Translations under genes and position numbers: made by a program
The notes under the pieces: generated by a model
What the model saw: only the letters and a program-made list of their open reading frames with translations
What the model was told of the DNA's origin: nothing
The model's database searches: none
Source: Sinonovacula constricta
Taxonomy: Eukaryota; Mollusca; Bivalvia; Cardiida; Solecurtidae
Direction of reading: 5' to 3'
DNA length: 64,000 nucleotides
Assembly: GCA_007844125.1 (NCBI GenBank)
Contig: CM017561.1
Span: forward strand, 22,059,260 to 22,123,259
Shown here: piece after piece, positions 24,601-34,446 of the stretch
Layout: each line of letters starts with the position of its first letter
How positions within the stretch are numbered: the first letter of the stretch is position 1

Positions 24601-26455
24601 CTATTACATAACTTAACAGTCATAGAAATGCTTGAATTGACCAACGGAACTGAGGATTACAGTGAACATCAATATTGTATGCATAATATACCAGTAGAGT
24701 TGTTTACATTAACTATGGCCACTGAATTAGGAAATATATGCCTGGTTAATTTACAACAAGACCTCTGTCTGGAATGCTTTAACTTCACCGTCATACCAGC
24801 ATTTCCAGGGCTTTAACTTGTTGAATTGTATAACACCTAATACACCTGTAGGCTAATGTATTTTTCTGCGTTTGATTGAAACGAATAAGCAGATAAATAA
24901 TTTCCCTTGTCGTGAGATATATATGGTAGGTGTTGCTGTAACGCACGTGCACTTCGTGCGGTTTTTCTAGTAGATAAGTCATTCAGCTTTGGGCAGCCGA
25001 CAGTGATACACGGTTAATTTTTAGTTTAAGTTTTATTGATGTTAAGGGTATGTTTAAGAGTATTTAATATTATATATAAAAATTGCAGGTTTTATGCATA
25101 ATGCGTCTATGTTTCATACAAATTGCATTGTAGGTATTGAAAGTGGTTTGTAAGATGGATTGTTTAAATATGTTGTTCTAACATATACTTTAGTTGGTTG
25201 CCCAAGTGCTACTACAATTACAAATAGTAATTATATTATTTGTGTTTGTTTTCTTTGATTCAAGTATATATTGAATAATGAAGGGAACTATTTCAGGGCA
25301 TGCATGATCTACCGGACTATAACAAGATCACATTTCCTGACACTCCCCCGGTACCTTTTGAAGAAGTAGTCCCTGACGCATCACCAGAGGCCCTCAACCT
25401 GTTAAAACGCTTCCTTGTGTACCAGTCAAAACACAGGATCTCTGCCAAGGAGGTACAAAAATAGCATCATTTGTTAAATGTAATTAACAAGAAAATCATT
25501 GATGCAGAGCATCAATGGACATCCAATTTTTGTTTAAAAGAATAGAATAAGGTAATTTCATGCAACAACAAGAGACATCTTACAAATAATTACGGATATG
25601 TCTGAACAATTGACCTGCATGGTACATGACATATGCAGCACCATTTCTATTGCATGCTGTTTTAGTGTCTTAAACATTTTATTTAATAATGACACCAAAC
25701 TGTAATTAAACCAGTTTGAGTATTGAATGTATTACAATATTGAAATCAAACCCTCATACAGGTGAGAATAAACCTAATAACCCCAAATGGTTCGAAATTG
25801 CCAAAATTGGTACCTTATATACATGGTACAAAGTCTGTAGCACCAATAACCACTCGGAACTGCTCAGTTATTTCTACAAAATGTACTTAGCAAATTATTG
25901 CCAAGTAATTCAAATGATTCTTACTACAGCAACAGATCAGTGACATATTTCTAACATGTTCCACAAAGAGCACTACCCTTCAGCGACAATACCAATTAAT
26001 TGATCAGGTTCTTAAAATATGATTATAATTTATATAATTTAAATGGAATGTTCAAGTAGATCTTCATGTTGAAATTTTAAATGGAATGTTCAAGTAGATC
26101 TTCATGTTGAAATTTTAAATGGAATGTTCAAGTAGATCTTCATGTTTTTCTTCAAGCAATGTGTTTATTTTTATACTGTCCTGTCTTTGAAAGCAATGTA
26201 ATGTTGACAAGCATTTAAATGTGTATATTTGTATATCCATATCAATTTTTGTTTTGTTATCACCAGGCCCTGGTCCATCCGTATTTCTTCACGGAACCAC
26301 TACCCGCCCATCACTCAGAACTGCCAATACCACAGCGATTCAATCGCAGTCTCCAACGACGTCAGAACACCCACCAGTACAATGTAGAGGCGCCACTAGA
26401 CAAATGTCTCGTAGACCCTGAACTGTTAGCTCCCCATGTAGTGAAGGTCAAGTGA
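15642..26455 (+). CDS. CDK20: cyclin-dependent kinase 20 (cell cycle-related kinase), complete, 10 coding exons
   Basis: Serine/threonine kinase of the CDK family; CDK20 is known to act in cell-cycle entry and in primary cilium and Hedgehog regulation. Coding exons: 15642-15716, 16608-16681, 17010-17049, 18160-18348, 19666-19787, 20960-21022, 22397-22448, 23701-23772, 25297-25452, 26267-26455. All introns are GT-AG, phases agree, and the product is 343 aa (human CDK20 is 346). Motifs in order: glycine loop GRIGEGAYG (residues 8-16), catalytic lysine in VVALKKI, PNTALRE in place of the cyclin-binding PSTAIRE helix, catalytic HRDLKPAN split by the 18349-19665 intron, DFG in [10 protein letters not shown], activation segment HQVATRWYRAPE, and C-lobe [20 protein letters not shown]. 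The start ATG follows an acceptor directly. The coding sequence is intact despite MITEs in introns 1, 3, 4 and 8 (counting coding introns, with the 5' one as 1) and SINEs throughout. Transcribed towards HSP70. Confidence 0.97.
16048..16296 (-). mobile_element. SINE family B, internally deleted copy
   Basis: Minus-strand copy with a tRNA-like head at the right (CCGCAATAGCTCAGGTGG; GGTTTGAACCCC for box B) and the conserved 3' part AATGCCGGCTAATC at the left. About 20 bp around GGACCGGCCGGGTTCAG are missing compared with siblings. It lies in a CDK20 intron, antisense to the gene. Confidence 0.88.
17050..17474. repeat. AT-rich 35-bp tandem array starting at a CDK20 splice donor
   Basis: About 12 units of 35 bp with core GTTACTATATAAATAATAAA followed by TGTATTATATATAAT. 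The first unit begins with the splice donor of exon 17010-17049 (GTAAGTACTATATAAATAAT), so the donor region itself is the left end of the array. Confidence 0.9.
17650..18076. mobile_element. MITE family 2, 5'-truncated copy c
   Basis: Shares the interior (TATTTTGATAGTTTAAAAGG, TGTGTGCATTTATCAATTG, AATTTTCGGACCACA) and right end (GTGGAAACTATC, then TA) with copies at 43804-44321 and 58246-58754. The left roughly 100 bp, including the left inverted repeat, is missing. It lies in the CDK20 intron before exon 18160-18348, ending about 80 bp before that exon. Confidence 0.85.
18355..18772. mobile_element. MITE family 1 (418 bp), copy b, at a CDK20 splice donor
   Basis: Same length and very nearly the same sequence as 5780-6197, with inverted ends CATCGTCG and CGACGATG. 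The 9-bp target duplication is AGGGTAGGT (18346-18354 and 18773-18781). That nonamer contains the donor of CDK20 exon 18160-18348 (AGG/GTAGGT), so the donor now exists on both sides of the element. Use of the distal donor would add MITE sequence to the exon and meet a stop within about 30 codons. Confidence 0.95.
18830..19330 (-). mobile_element. SINE family C, diverged, split by a SINE B insertion
   Basis: Left piece 18830-18854 (TAGTTTAAAACCTATTTG) and right piece from 19137 (AGTTGATTGGGAAATAAG, CCCTCAACTGCCTAC, AGTACTGGGTACCTGG, TAAGGACTAACATCA, TTTGGAGTCCACTTTA) together match the complete copy at 60435-60669. The SINE B at 18855-19123 interrupts it. In a CDK20 intron. Confidence 0.82.
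18855..19123 (+). mobile_element. SINE family B, 5'-truncated, nested in a SINE C
   Basis: Begins inside the tRNA-like head (GGAGCGTCGGCTTGCGG), keeps box B (GGGTTCGAACCCCGGCC) and ends with an ATCCC-type tail. It is flanked by a perfect 13-bp duplication CCTATTTGTTTGT (18842-18854 and 19124-19136) taken from the host SINE C. 5' truncation plus a long duplication indicates LINE-driven target-primed insertion. Confidence 0.93.
20245..20475 (+). mobile_element. SINE family D, copy 1
   Basis: tRNA-like head GCGCCTGTGGTCAAGCTG with an extended variable arm and box B GGGTTCGAGTCCC, then a body with CCAGCTAACCTGCAGT, GGTTCTACCCAGC, GTCTGGGGTCTTAC and CCAATATGACCATAATTG. Related copies are at 33898, 43612 and 55473. 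The long variable arm suggests a Ser- or Leu-type tRNA ancestor (inference). In a CDK20 intron. Confidence 0.85.
21052..21370 (+). mobile_element. SINE family A, copy
   Basis: Head CTGGACCTGGTAGCGCAATC, box B GGGTTCGATTCCGGGCC, full body and AAAC-type tail. Inserted only about 30 bp after the donor of CDK20 exon 20960-21022 and in the sense orientation. A clear target duplication was not found. Confidence 0.93.
21401..21690 (-). mobile_element. SINE family A, heavily diverged copy
   Basis: Tail TTTGTTTGTTTGTTAGATTT, then recognisable body pieces on the minus strand: CCAACAGTAT-like CCTACCAAAGATCTTTC, GTGCTGCCTTCA, CACATTATCCTGAG, CACGACTTTGGTAT. Many substitutions and a lost head mark it as much older than its neighbour at 21052. 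Confidence 0.7.
22757..23048. repeat. 12-bp minisatellite in a CDK20 intron
   Basis: About 24 units of GATCCCACAAAA with GGTCCC and GACCCC variants. The unit length is a multiple of three and the unit has no stop in any of its six frames, so all frames stay open (for example DPTK, IPQK, LWDL, VGSF). This explains several long apparent reading frames here; no coding function is implied. Confidence 0.95.
23800..24026. mobile_element. MITE family 3 (227 bp), TA target duplication
   Basis: Inverted ends CTGTGGTATCATTTAATTTC and (inverted right end) CTGTGGTATCATTTTATTTA differ at two of 20 positions. The element is flanked by TA on both sides (23798-23799 and 24027-24028), as for Tc1/mariner-type elements. 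The interior contains an AAT run and CG-rich pieces. It begins 28 bp after the donor of CDK20 exon 23701-23772. Confidence 0.88.
26041..26147. repeat. 38-bp tandem repeat, 2.8 units
   Basis: Unit starts AAATGGAATGTTCAAGTAG and repeats almost exactly. In the last CDK20 intron, ending about 120 bp before the final exon. Confidence 0.92.
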
Positions 26456-26823
26456 TGTGGCGTCATGCATTTGTTAATGTTGTGTGATAAATACAACTAG
26501 AGAACTAAAATCAATCATTAGACTCGAAGAGATTTGTACATGGTGCACAAAAGAACACACTCTGCACTTTATATGTATTTAATTCTTGCATAAGGCTGAA
26601 CATAGTTACAACCACATAAAATGCTTTGGATTCTTCCAACCTAAAGACAGCAAAATTGTTTTAAAGGACAGAATGTCCACATGTTATCTAGAGATTAATT
26701 GTGGTTCAAAAGTTGCTTTTTAATAATATATAAAAAAATGAAAATTTAATTAGCTGTGACCAAGTAGCTTTAAGATAACTTGGAATGGTATCAGGCTCTC
26801 AGAGCCAATAGCTTTTATCATTG

Positions 26824-27180
26824 AGCATTTGAAACTAGAACCAGTCAACAGAAATAAGATTTGAAACTGCAACCAGTCAACAGAAATAGGATTTATCATT
26901 GATCATTTGAAACTAGAACCAGTCAACAGAAATAGGATTTGAAACTGCAACCAGTCAACAGAAATAGGATCTATCATTGAGCATTTGAAACTAGAACCAG
27001 TCAACAAAAACAGGTATGTGATTGAACATTTGAAACTGAAACCATTCAACAGAAATAATATTTATCATTGAGCACTTAAAACTTGAACCAGTCAAAAGAA
27101 ATATGATAGCGTTGGAAAATAGAACCAGTCAACAGAAAGGATATATTGGGGAACATTTGAAACTACCAGTCAACAGTTTC
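26824..27180. repeat. irregular tandem repeat downstream of CDK20
   Basis: Repeated phrases ATTTGAAACT, GAACCAGTCAACAGAAA and AGGATTTATCATTGAGC recur about eight times at variable spacing. It lies within the likely 3' untranslated region of CDK20. Confidence 0.85.
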
Positions 27181-27706
27181 AACTCTACTGCTGATAGGCT
27201 AAACATGAAATTACAACATTATGGCTATTTTTGTTAGAGTGATGTACATATTGACTGCCATACAATTGTACTGCAGATATTTAAATTAAATATATAAATA
27301 GTCACTGTATATATCAAACATGTGACATCAAAATCTGAATTTTGATTAGTCAATTATTCCATCCATATTTTCATTCACTTTTGTGTATATATTTTGTGTA
27401 TTTTATAGTAAAATATTTTACTAATGTTTGTTTTAATGTTTTATAGACAATTATGGTTTCTGTGTTAATAATAAATCAAAACATCCAATAATGTCCATTA
27501 TATTTTGGTGGAGGAAGGCAGCAGACAAATGTATTGCTAGAACCACCAAAGCTTTGCATGTCAGGTGAAAGACATTCACACATTTAGTCCTTCGCCCTGA
27601 ATAATAAAAAAGGTATTTTTTAATTGTACTTGTAACTTATTATATTAGCTTCTTTATAATATTATTGTCCTGGACACACTTGTAATGTGATATCCTTTGG
27701 GAGTAC

Positions 27707-27712
27707 AATAAA
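27707..27712 (+). terminator. poly(A) signal, likely CDK20 3' end
   Basis: AATAAA, closely followed by a second A-rich AAAATAAG. It would give CDK20 a 3' untranslated region of about 1.25 kb. Earlier variant signals exist in the AT-rich tail, so the exact end is an inference. Confidence 0.45.
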
Positions 27713-27746
27713 ATAAGCAAAAACAAATTTCATGCAGATTTTATCT

Positions 27747-27752
27747 TTATTT
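27747..27752 (-). terminator. poly(A) signal, likely HSP70 3' end
   Basis: AATAAA on the minus strand (TTTATT on plus), about 1.08 kb past the HSP70 stop codon. It is 35 bp from the convergent CDK20 signal, so the two transcripts probably abut or overlap. Confidence 0.45.
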
Positions 27753-28523
27753 CCATTCAACTTTAACAAGCAACAATAAACATGGCATATCCATATGAAA
27801 ACAAAACAGAAACGAAAATTAACTTGGAATGAAAACAAATGATCACAAACACAATTATTTTCAAATTAAATTGAAGCATTGCCTTAAGGAAATTGTAAAT
27901 AAAAGTATAAACAACTGATTATATATAAAATACATTTTAAATGTAATGAATAATGTTATCTGACAATTTGGTCTTACAATGTCTAAATGTGTGCACTAGT
28001 TACTGTGAATCACACTTTTATCAACATGTGCAAGAAACTATATCAATGGTACACCAAGAAACTATTCTTTAAGTCAAGGTATCCAAACTATCTTAAGAAA
28101 CATACAACATTGTAGTTAGACGAAAATGCACTGTTCTATGCAGTTCGAAATGGTACCTTGACATTGGTTATAACCCTTTTGCTACATATTTTTGTAAGCA
28201 ATAAATGTTAGCAATATAATTTTGCTAGCCACTAGGTTCCTTTACATGTTTTACAGACCCAACAGCATAAAGTACAGATCCTGATCAGACAGCTGCCAGA
28301 TTGGTATACATGTTCTTGTGGTGGCTCTGTGTCTGGATCTGAAGTTTTAATCTAAGTCTGACCCTGCTTGGCATGGATGCATGTAAAGCAATTTTACTTT
28401 ACAAAGTGCTAAATAAATTAACAATCACAATAGTACGTTAAGGTTCCTTACAATTTGTCAGAAATATTTAGTATCACAAAGGTGACTTACCACCAAAAGA
28501 ATTAAAATACATTTTAATATAAA

Positions 28524-28688
28524 GGACTACAATTAAAACACGTGTGCATATTTAATGAATGCATGACTGATGATTACACTTGTTATATACGATTATATAA
28601 CGATGGACTACAATTAAAACACGTGTGCATATTTAATGAATGCATAACTTCGATGATTACACTTGTTATATATGATTATATAACGATG
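28524..28688. repeat. 81-bp tandem duplication in the HSP70 3' region
   Basis: Two copies starting GGACTACAATTAAAACACG, with offsets at 28524 and 28605 and a few differences. It lies between the HSP70 stop codon and its likely poly(A) site. Confidence 0.92.
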
Positions 28689-28829
28689 GTATTACAAAGT
28701 GTTAGCTATAGCTTGGCCTCTGTCCAACAATATGCTGGCCACAGCGGATACATTGGTACACATTTAGCAAACTGTCATTGTCCAGTTCATATAATTTACA
28801 ATACACATTACAGTCTCCAGCATCTCAGA

Positions 28830-31800
28830 CTAGTCCATCTCCTCGACCGTTGGTCCAGAGCGACCGCCGCTCTGTCCGGCCGACTGCTGAGCATTGGGCC
28901 CGCCGCCGTGAATCTTCACCATGAAGGGAGAGCACTGCCGCTGCACCTCGTTATACTTGTCCTCAAATTCTTCCTTCTCTGCTAGAGAGTTCCCGTCTAG
29001 CCACTTCATACAATCATCGTAAATCTTGTTCACCTGCGTCTTCTCGTCTGCTGTCAGTTTATCCCCGGCATCCTCAGCAGCCCGCTTAACACTGAACACA
29101 TAGTTCTCAAGTCTGTTCTTTGCCTCCACTCTCCCCCTCTGCTTATCATCTTCCTCCTTGAACTTCTCAGCTTCATTCACCATTCTGTCAATGTCCGCCT
29201 TGCTCAGCCGGCCCTTGTCATTGGTGATCGTGATTTTGTTTGTCTTGCCAGTACTCTTATCGACCGCAGAGACATTTAAGATGCCATTAGCGTCGATTTC
29301 AAAGGTAACGTCGATTTGAGGAATACCACGCGGTGCTGGTGGTATTCCTGTCAGTTCAAATCGGCCAAGAAGGTTGTTGTCTCTTGTCATGGCTCGTTCT
29401 CCTTCAAATACCTGGATGGAAACAGCCGGCTGATTGTCTGAATATGTGGTGAAAGTGTTGGAAGCCTTTGCTGGCACTCTGGTATTGCGCTCAACCAATT
29501 TCGTCATGACGCCTCCAGCGGTCTCAATACCAAGAGACAGCGGGGCGACGTCAACAAGAAGCACGTCTTTGATGACATTACTAGTATCCCCCGACAATAT
29601 GGCTGCCTGAACAGCTGCACCGTAGGCCACTGCCTCATCAGGGTTGATGGACTTGTTCAGTTCCTTGCCATTCATGAAATCCTGCAGGAGCTTTTGGATT
29701 TTCGGGATTCTAGTCGAACCACCGACAAGCACAACTTCGTGTATCTTCGACTTGTCTAGCTTAGCATCATTTAGAGCTTTCTCTACAGGATCCATTGTGG
29801 CGCGAAACAGGTCTGAACACAAATCTTCGAATCGTGCTCTTGTAATTTTGGTGTAGAAATCAATACCTTCGTACAGAGAGTCGATTTCAATGGAAGCCTC
29901 CGTGCTGCTTGAGAGGGTCCTCTTGGCACGCTCGCACGCCGTCTTCAGTCTTTTGATGCTTCTCTGGTTCTTGCTGATGTCCTTCTTATGCTTGCGTTTG
30001 AACTCGTCAATAAAATGATTCACCAACCGGTTGTCAAAGTCTTCCCCACCAAGATGGGTATCTCCAGCAGTGGAGCGTACCTCGAAGATGGAACCTTCGT
30101 CAATAGTAAGGATAGATACATCGAAAGTACCGCCACCCAGGTCAAAGATCAGCACATTTTTCTCGCCCTTGAGGTTTTTGTCCAGTCCGTATGCCAGTGC
30201 GGCGGCTGTGGGCTCGTTGATAATTCTCAACACGTTGAGGCCGGCAATCTTGCCGGCATCTTTGGTAGCTTGTCTCTGTGAATCGTTGAAGTAGGCGGGG
30301 ACTGTAATGACAGCGTCCTTCACCTTCTGGCCTAAGTAAGCCTCGGCTGTCTCTTTCATCTTGGTCAGAACCATGGAACTGATCTCCTCAGCAGCAAACA
30401 GCTTTGTCTCGCCTGGAAGTAGAGCAAAGAACATGGTTAGCTCATGTATCTTTGTTAACTAAGTATCTTTGTTAACTGAGTATCTTTGTTAACTGAGAAG
30501 TGTCTTCAGCTAAGTGAGCTTAAATTAGAAAATAACAACTCAGGCTGTGATATTTAATATGAATAAATGAAGTACATTTTTCATTATTGAAATTATATTT
30601 CATTTTTTTACGATTTCAATATTATAAAATAATAAACAGTTTATTGACTATAATAAATTCAGCCATCGTACCACTAAGCGACCCATCATTCTTAAAAATT
30701 CTATTCACGTGTAACAGGTAAAAAAACACAAAAACAAACAAACAATTGTTTGACATAAAAAGGTTAGAAATATAGTTTAATTATTCAACCAAAAGAAATG
30801 CGGACAATACATGGTTATAAAAACGCTATGTAATAAAGGTGGGTGACTTACCTTTAAGTTCTGCCTCTATCTTGGGTGTGCCTCCGCAATTGACCACCTT
30901 GAAGGGCCACTGCTTCATGTCAGACTGGACTGTGTCGTCCGTGAACTTCCTGCCAATCAGTCGCTTGGCATCGAATATTGTGTTGGTGGGGTTCAGAGCA
31001 GCCTGCAATACAACAACAGGACACACTGTTAAGTAATTAGGGATGGATGGGATTGGATTAGCCGGCATTTTTGCCGATATTGCGCAGCGACATTTCTATC
31101 ATTATAGCACAGGGGCACTTATGAGGTGCCCAGGGACTAAACCCGGCCGGTCCATTATACTGACACCGACGAGTCAGGCGTAATGCTGTCCCCTTAACCC
31201 CGAGCGTTAGGAGGGAAGCCACTACTACCAACTTTAAAGTCTTTGGTTTGACCCGGCCAGGGTTCGAACCCACGATCTCCCGATCCGCAAGCCGACGCTC
31301 TACCACCTGAGCTATTGCGGCCGGTCAAGTAATTAGGTACGTATAATTAGTACACATCATTTAAAATTAACTACTGTTTACGGACTAGTTATGCATAAAC
31401 GAAGATTTTGAAGCTAACAAATAAATTTTCAAAATTGTTTCCCAACATGTCATGATGTTGAATTATACAAATATTTAGGTTAGGCTATATTCTATTCATG
31501 GTGTGTACATATTATCAAGTTTTACAATACTGATTCTGACAGTTATGCGAAATATATTGCATAGTTATACCTATAACAAACATTCATTGTTATAATACAT
31601 ATCTACTTCCGCAAGTTTCAAGGTAGAACATTACATTTCCGTTAGAAAGAAAAGCAGATTAACACATTAAAATGGACGACGGTTTTACAGGTAAAAAAAC
31701 AATTTAAGTATATTTGCGTTCAGTTACTACCGGACTCTAGATAGGAGTTCCCGGCTTCGATTCCGAGTCGCGACATACCAACGACATTAAAATTGTAGGG

Positions 31801-32235
31801 ATTGTCCTCACTTGCTAATGCCCAGTAGAGGTAGTCCCAAGACTGACCTGTGACCGAGTGTAGTATTGTGCCAGCTGTCCACGGCATGCTATACACGCTT
31901 TACACAGTGAATGCAGCACTGTATCTACTTCATGTGGACGCCGTCTCCAAATAATTATAATATTGTTGGAGGACGATAAACCTTACAAAGTTATAAAATA
32001 GAAATAAAATATCTAAACTGTAAAAAAAAAAAGACAAACAAAAACAAAGAACACGACAACCTACCTGATTTTTGGCGGCATCTCCAATAAGTCGCTCCGT
32101 GTCTGTGAACGCGACATAACTCGGGGTGGTCCTGTTGCCTTGGTCATTCGCAATTATCTCCACTTGACCGTGTTGAAACACCCCTACACACGAGAAGGTA
32201 GTGCCCAAGTCAATGCCGATAGCTTTTCCGCTCAT
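28830..32235 (-). CDS. HSP70: cytosolic heat shock protein 70, complete, three coding exons, ends in EEMD
   Basis: ATP-dependent cytosolic/nuclear chaperone. Exons on the minus strand: 32235-32065 (57 codons), 31002-30852 and 30412-28830 with stop; introns GT-AG, phases 0 and 1; 634 aa. The three HSP70 signatures are present: IDLGTTFS near the N-terminus, [14 protein letters not shown], and [14 protein letters not shown]. The nuclear-localisation-like [18 protein letters not shown] is present. The lid region ends in [15 protein letters not shown] without the GGMP repeats of constitutive HSC70. The last residues are GPTVEEMD, not the EEVD that binds TPR co-chaperones such as HOP and CHIP. The start ATG follows an untranslated leader of about 150 nt. 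The promoter has a TATA box and heat-shock elements, so it is probably heat-inducible. Introns carry a SINE B (31042-31326) and an old SINE A. The C-terminus lies 2.4 kb from the CDK20 stop, convergent. Confidence 0.97.
30447..30497. repeat. 17-bp triplicate next to an HSP70 splice acceptor
   Basis: Three units of TATCTTTGTTAACTGAG, the first with one change. They lie about 35 bp upstream (in the transcript) of the acceptor of exon 30412-28830, in the branch-point and polypyrimidine area. Confidence 0.9.
31042..31326 (-). mobile_element. SINE family B, near-complete, in HSP70 intron
   Basis: Head CCGCAATAGCTCAGGTGG and box B GGGTTCGAACCC on the minus strand, tail of CCAATCCCATCC type. It is flanked by AAGTAATTAGG (31031-31041 and 31327-31337). 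It lies 40 bp upstream (in the transcript) of exon 31002-30852 and in the sense orientation. Confidence 0.95.
31728..31985 (+). mobile_element. SINE family A, diverged copy
   Basis: Remnant head TTCCCGGCTTCGATTCCGAG, then CGACATACCAACGACATTAA, CTTGCTAATGCCCAG, GTATTGTGCCAGCTGTCCAC and end TTGTTGGAGGACGATAAACC. Numerous substitutions and a small internal change (duplicated TATACACGCTTTACAC). In HSP70 intron 1, antisense. Confidence 0.8.
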
Positions 32236-32410
32236 GTTTTTTTCTGTTTTATAATCCGAAGATAAAATCCACGAAAATAAAATCCAACTGAAATTCTTCA
32301 GTACTATCACAAAGTTGCTGACACCTTCTTTTCTTCGTATTTACCGTAATTTCTCTTCGTATCGCTTTTGCGCTTTGAAATGAATCTGTCGTCGTCGACA
32401 ACTCTCGGCA

Positions 32411-32523
32411 TATTTATACACTGGCCGAACATTCCCGATAATTCTGGGCTTCTGTACTAAATTTAGTAACACGAACGTTATCGAACATTCTCGTGTCATC
32501 TTCGTGAATGTTCGGGATGTTCC
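32411..32523 (-). promoter_or_regulatory. HSP70 promoter: TATA box and heat-shock elements
   Basis: TATAAATA on the minus strand at 32411-32418 lies 176 bp before the start codon. Upstream are heat-shock elements built of alternating GAA and TTC every 5 bp: GAACATTCCCGATAATTC at 32427-32444 (three perfect units and one GAT), GAACATTC at 32483-32490, and TTCGTGAATGTTCGGGAT from 32501 (three perfect units and one GAT). This arrangement is the known binding pattern of trimeric HSF1. Confidence 0.9.
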
Positions 32524-32537
32524 GCACCGTGTATACC

Positions 32538-32591
32538 TCGCTCGGAACTCCTCGGGGAAGGCTTGCCGGAGATCGCCGAGTAGGTACGATT
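32538..32591. repeat. 54-bp family H insert flanked by 9-bp direct repeats
   Basis: Contains CTCGGAACTCCTCGGGG, then GCTTGCCGGAGATCGCCGAG and TAGGTACG, shared with 11336-11420. It is flanked by GTGTATACC at 32529-32537 and 32592-32600, which looks like a target duplication. It lies directly upstream of the distal HSP70 heat-shock element. Confidence 0.7.
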
Positions 32592-32600
32592 GTGTATACC

Positions 32601-32994
32601 TAAGCATAAACATTCGTCTGTTTACGTCGGGTTTTCTGGAAGATCCTAGAATTATTTTGCTGCCAAAATACTCAGAATTCCAGAATGAATCACTCAATAG
32701 TGACGTAATGTTGCAGCGTTACGTGTGGAAAGAACTACGATATCTTAAAATGAAGAGTGAATTTAGAAAGTATCTAAATCTTCGTTTGCTGTCGTCAGCT
32801 ATATTTAGATTTAACTAGTATGTTCTAGATTGTAAAAAGTATCACTGAGCACTTATATTTTTGGACTCAGCATGGCGTGTTTGTTTTCATCTCTACCAGC
32901 TATGTTTCTTTTTTTTCTTTTTATTTAAGTGTTTATTTATTCGTTCTGTCATTCCCTCATTCGTTATTTATGTATTAATACTTGAATATTATCT
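32601..32994. other. no gene recognised
   Basis: Upstream flank of HSP70. AT-rich, with a T-rich tract at 32905-32930 and no motif that I can name. Confidence 0.5.
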
Positions 32995-33231
32995 CCTCCA
33001 CAACTTCCACTACCATCATCTTCATCATCATCTTCATTATCATCCATCATCATCATCATCATCTATCATCATCTATCATTATTAGCAACAACATCACCAC
33101 CATCATCACCATCATCATATTCATCATCATATTCATCATATTCATTTTCATATTCGTCAGTCATAATATTTTCATCATCATCGTCATCTTCGCCATCACC
33201 ATAAATATCGTCGTCATCATCATAATCATAG

Positions 33232-33291
<60 letters not shown>

Positions 33292-33442
33292 CCATATTCA
33301 TCATATTCTCATTATCATCGTCATCATCATCAATATCATCGTCATTATCATCATCATTATCATCATCATCGTCATCATTATTATCACAATAATCATCATA
33401 TTCATAACACCATCAACACCATCAATATCATTGTCATCATCA

Positions 33443-33494
<52 letters not shown>

Positions 33495-33631
33495 ATTCTC
33501 ATCATCATCGTCATCATCATCAATATCATCGTCATTATCATCATCATTATCATCATCATCGTCATCATTATGATCCCAATAATCATCATATTTATAACAC
33601 CATAACACCATCAATATCATCGTCATCATCA

Positions 33632-33679
<48 letters not shown>

Positions 33680-33773
33680 CCCATCATCATCATCATCATG
33701 TTCATCCCCATCATCCTCATCCTCCTCCTTATCATCATCCTCCTCCTCATCATCATCATCACCCCCCCCCCCC

Positions 33774-33805
<32 letters not shown>

Positions 33806-33895
33806 CCATCCTCATCCTCATCATCCCCATCATCATCATCATCATTATTATCAACATCATCATCATAATTATCAACGTCATTTTCATCATATGCA
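32995..33895. repeat. ATC/CAT trinucleotide microsatellite, about 900 bp
   Basis: Almost continuous ATC-type repeats with imperfect stretches, including internal duplicated blocks (about 33300-33410 resembles 33490-33620) and a C10 run at 33765-33774. All long reading frames here (poly-Ser, poly-Ile, poly-His, poly-Met) come from the repeat. Confidence 0.97.
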
Positions 33896-33897
33896 AG

Positions 33898-34106
33898 GGT
33901 GCCCGTGGCGTAGTGGTAGAGTCGCCGATTTGTAATTCCTTTGACTTCCCGTTCAGGGCTTCAGGACTTAATGTGGGAAGGCCTTCCATCTGACCTGCGG
34001 TGCGCCGGTGGTTCTACCCAGACATCTGTCTGGGGTCTTCCTCCACCATCGCTATAATGATCATAATTGGTAGTTGCGATGTATTTCAAAAACAAAACAA
34101 AACATC
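33898..34106 (+). mobile_element. SINE family D, copy 2, inserted in the ATC microsatellite
   Basis: Head GTGCCCGTGGCGTAGTGG, body CATCTGACCTGCGGTGCGCC, GGTTCTACCCAGACA, GTCTGGGGTCTTCC and tail CAAAAACAAAACAAAAC. ATC-type repeat resumes after it (from about 34107), and CATCATAT occurs on both sides. Confidence 0.88.
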
Positions 34107-34446
34107 ATATTCATCATCATTAAACCACCACGTCCATCACCATCACCAACAACGTGTTGTTATCTGATGACAGCGGTTTTAAAGATGACCGTACCATGCC
34201 CCTGGCATTTCTGAACAGCAGCCATTAATGGTTTTATCTTGAGCGACCTAATGTCCCTGTCACATAGAATACGATCATCATCAGAGAACTTAGCTCGGTC
34301 AACCATTGGCTGACCTCGGATTCTAATTGATGCTAATTAGTAATTACGCCCATTACTTGTTCATCTAATCTAGCCAGACAAGCCGCTCGCTGTATCTCGA
34401 GGGTAGGGGGATATTGGTGTACATGTAAAGAACATTACTTGGTCTA

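Noticed and set aside
32982..33993. Poly-Ser, poly-Ile, poly-His and poly-Met frames
   Set aside because: All follow from the ATC microsatellite and do not extend beyond it except into a SINE.
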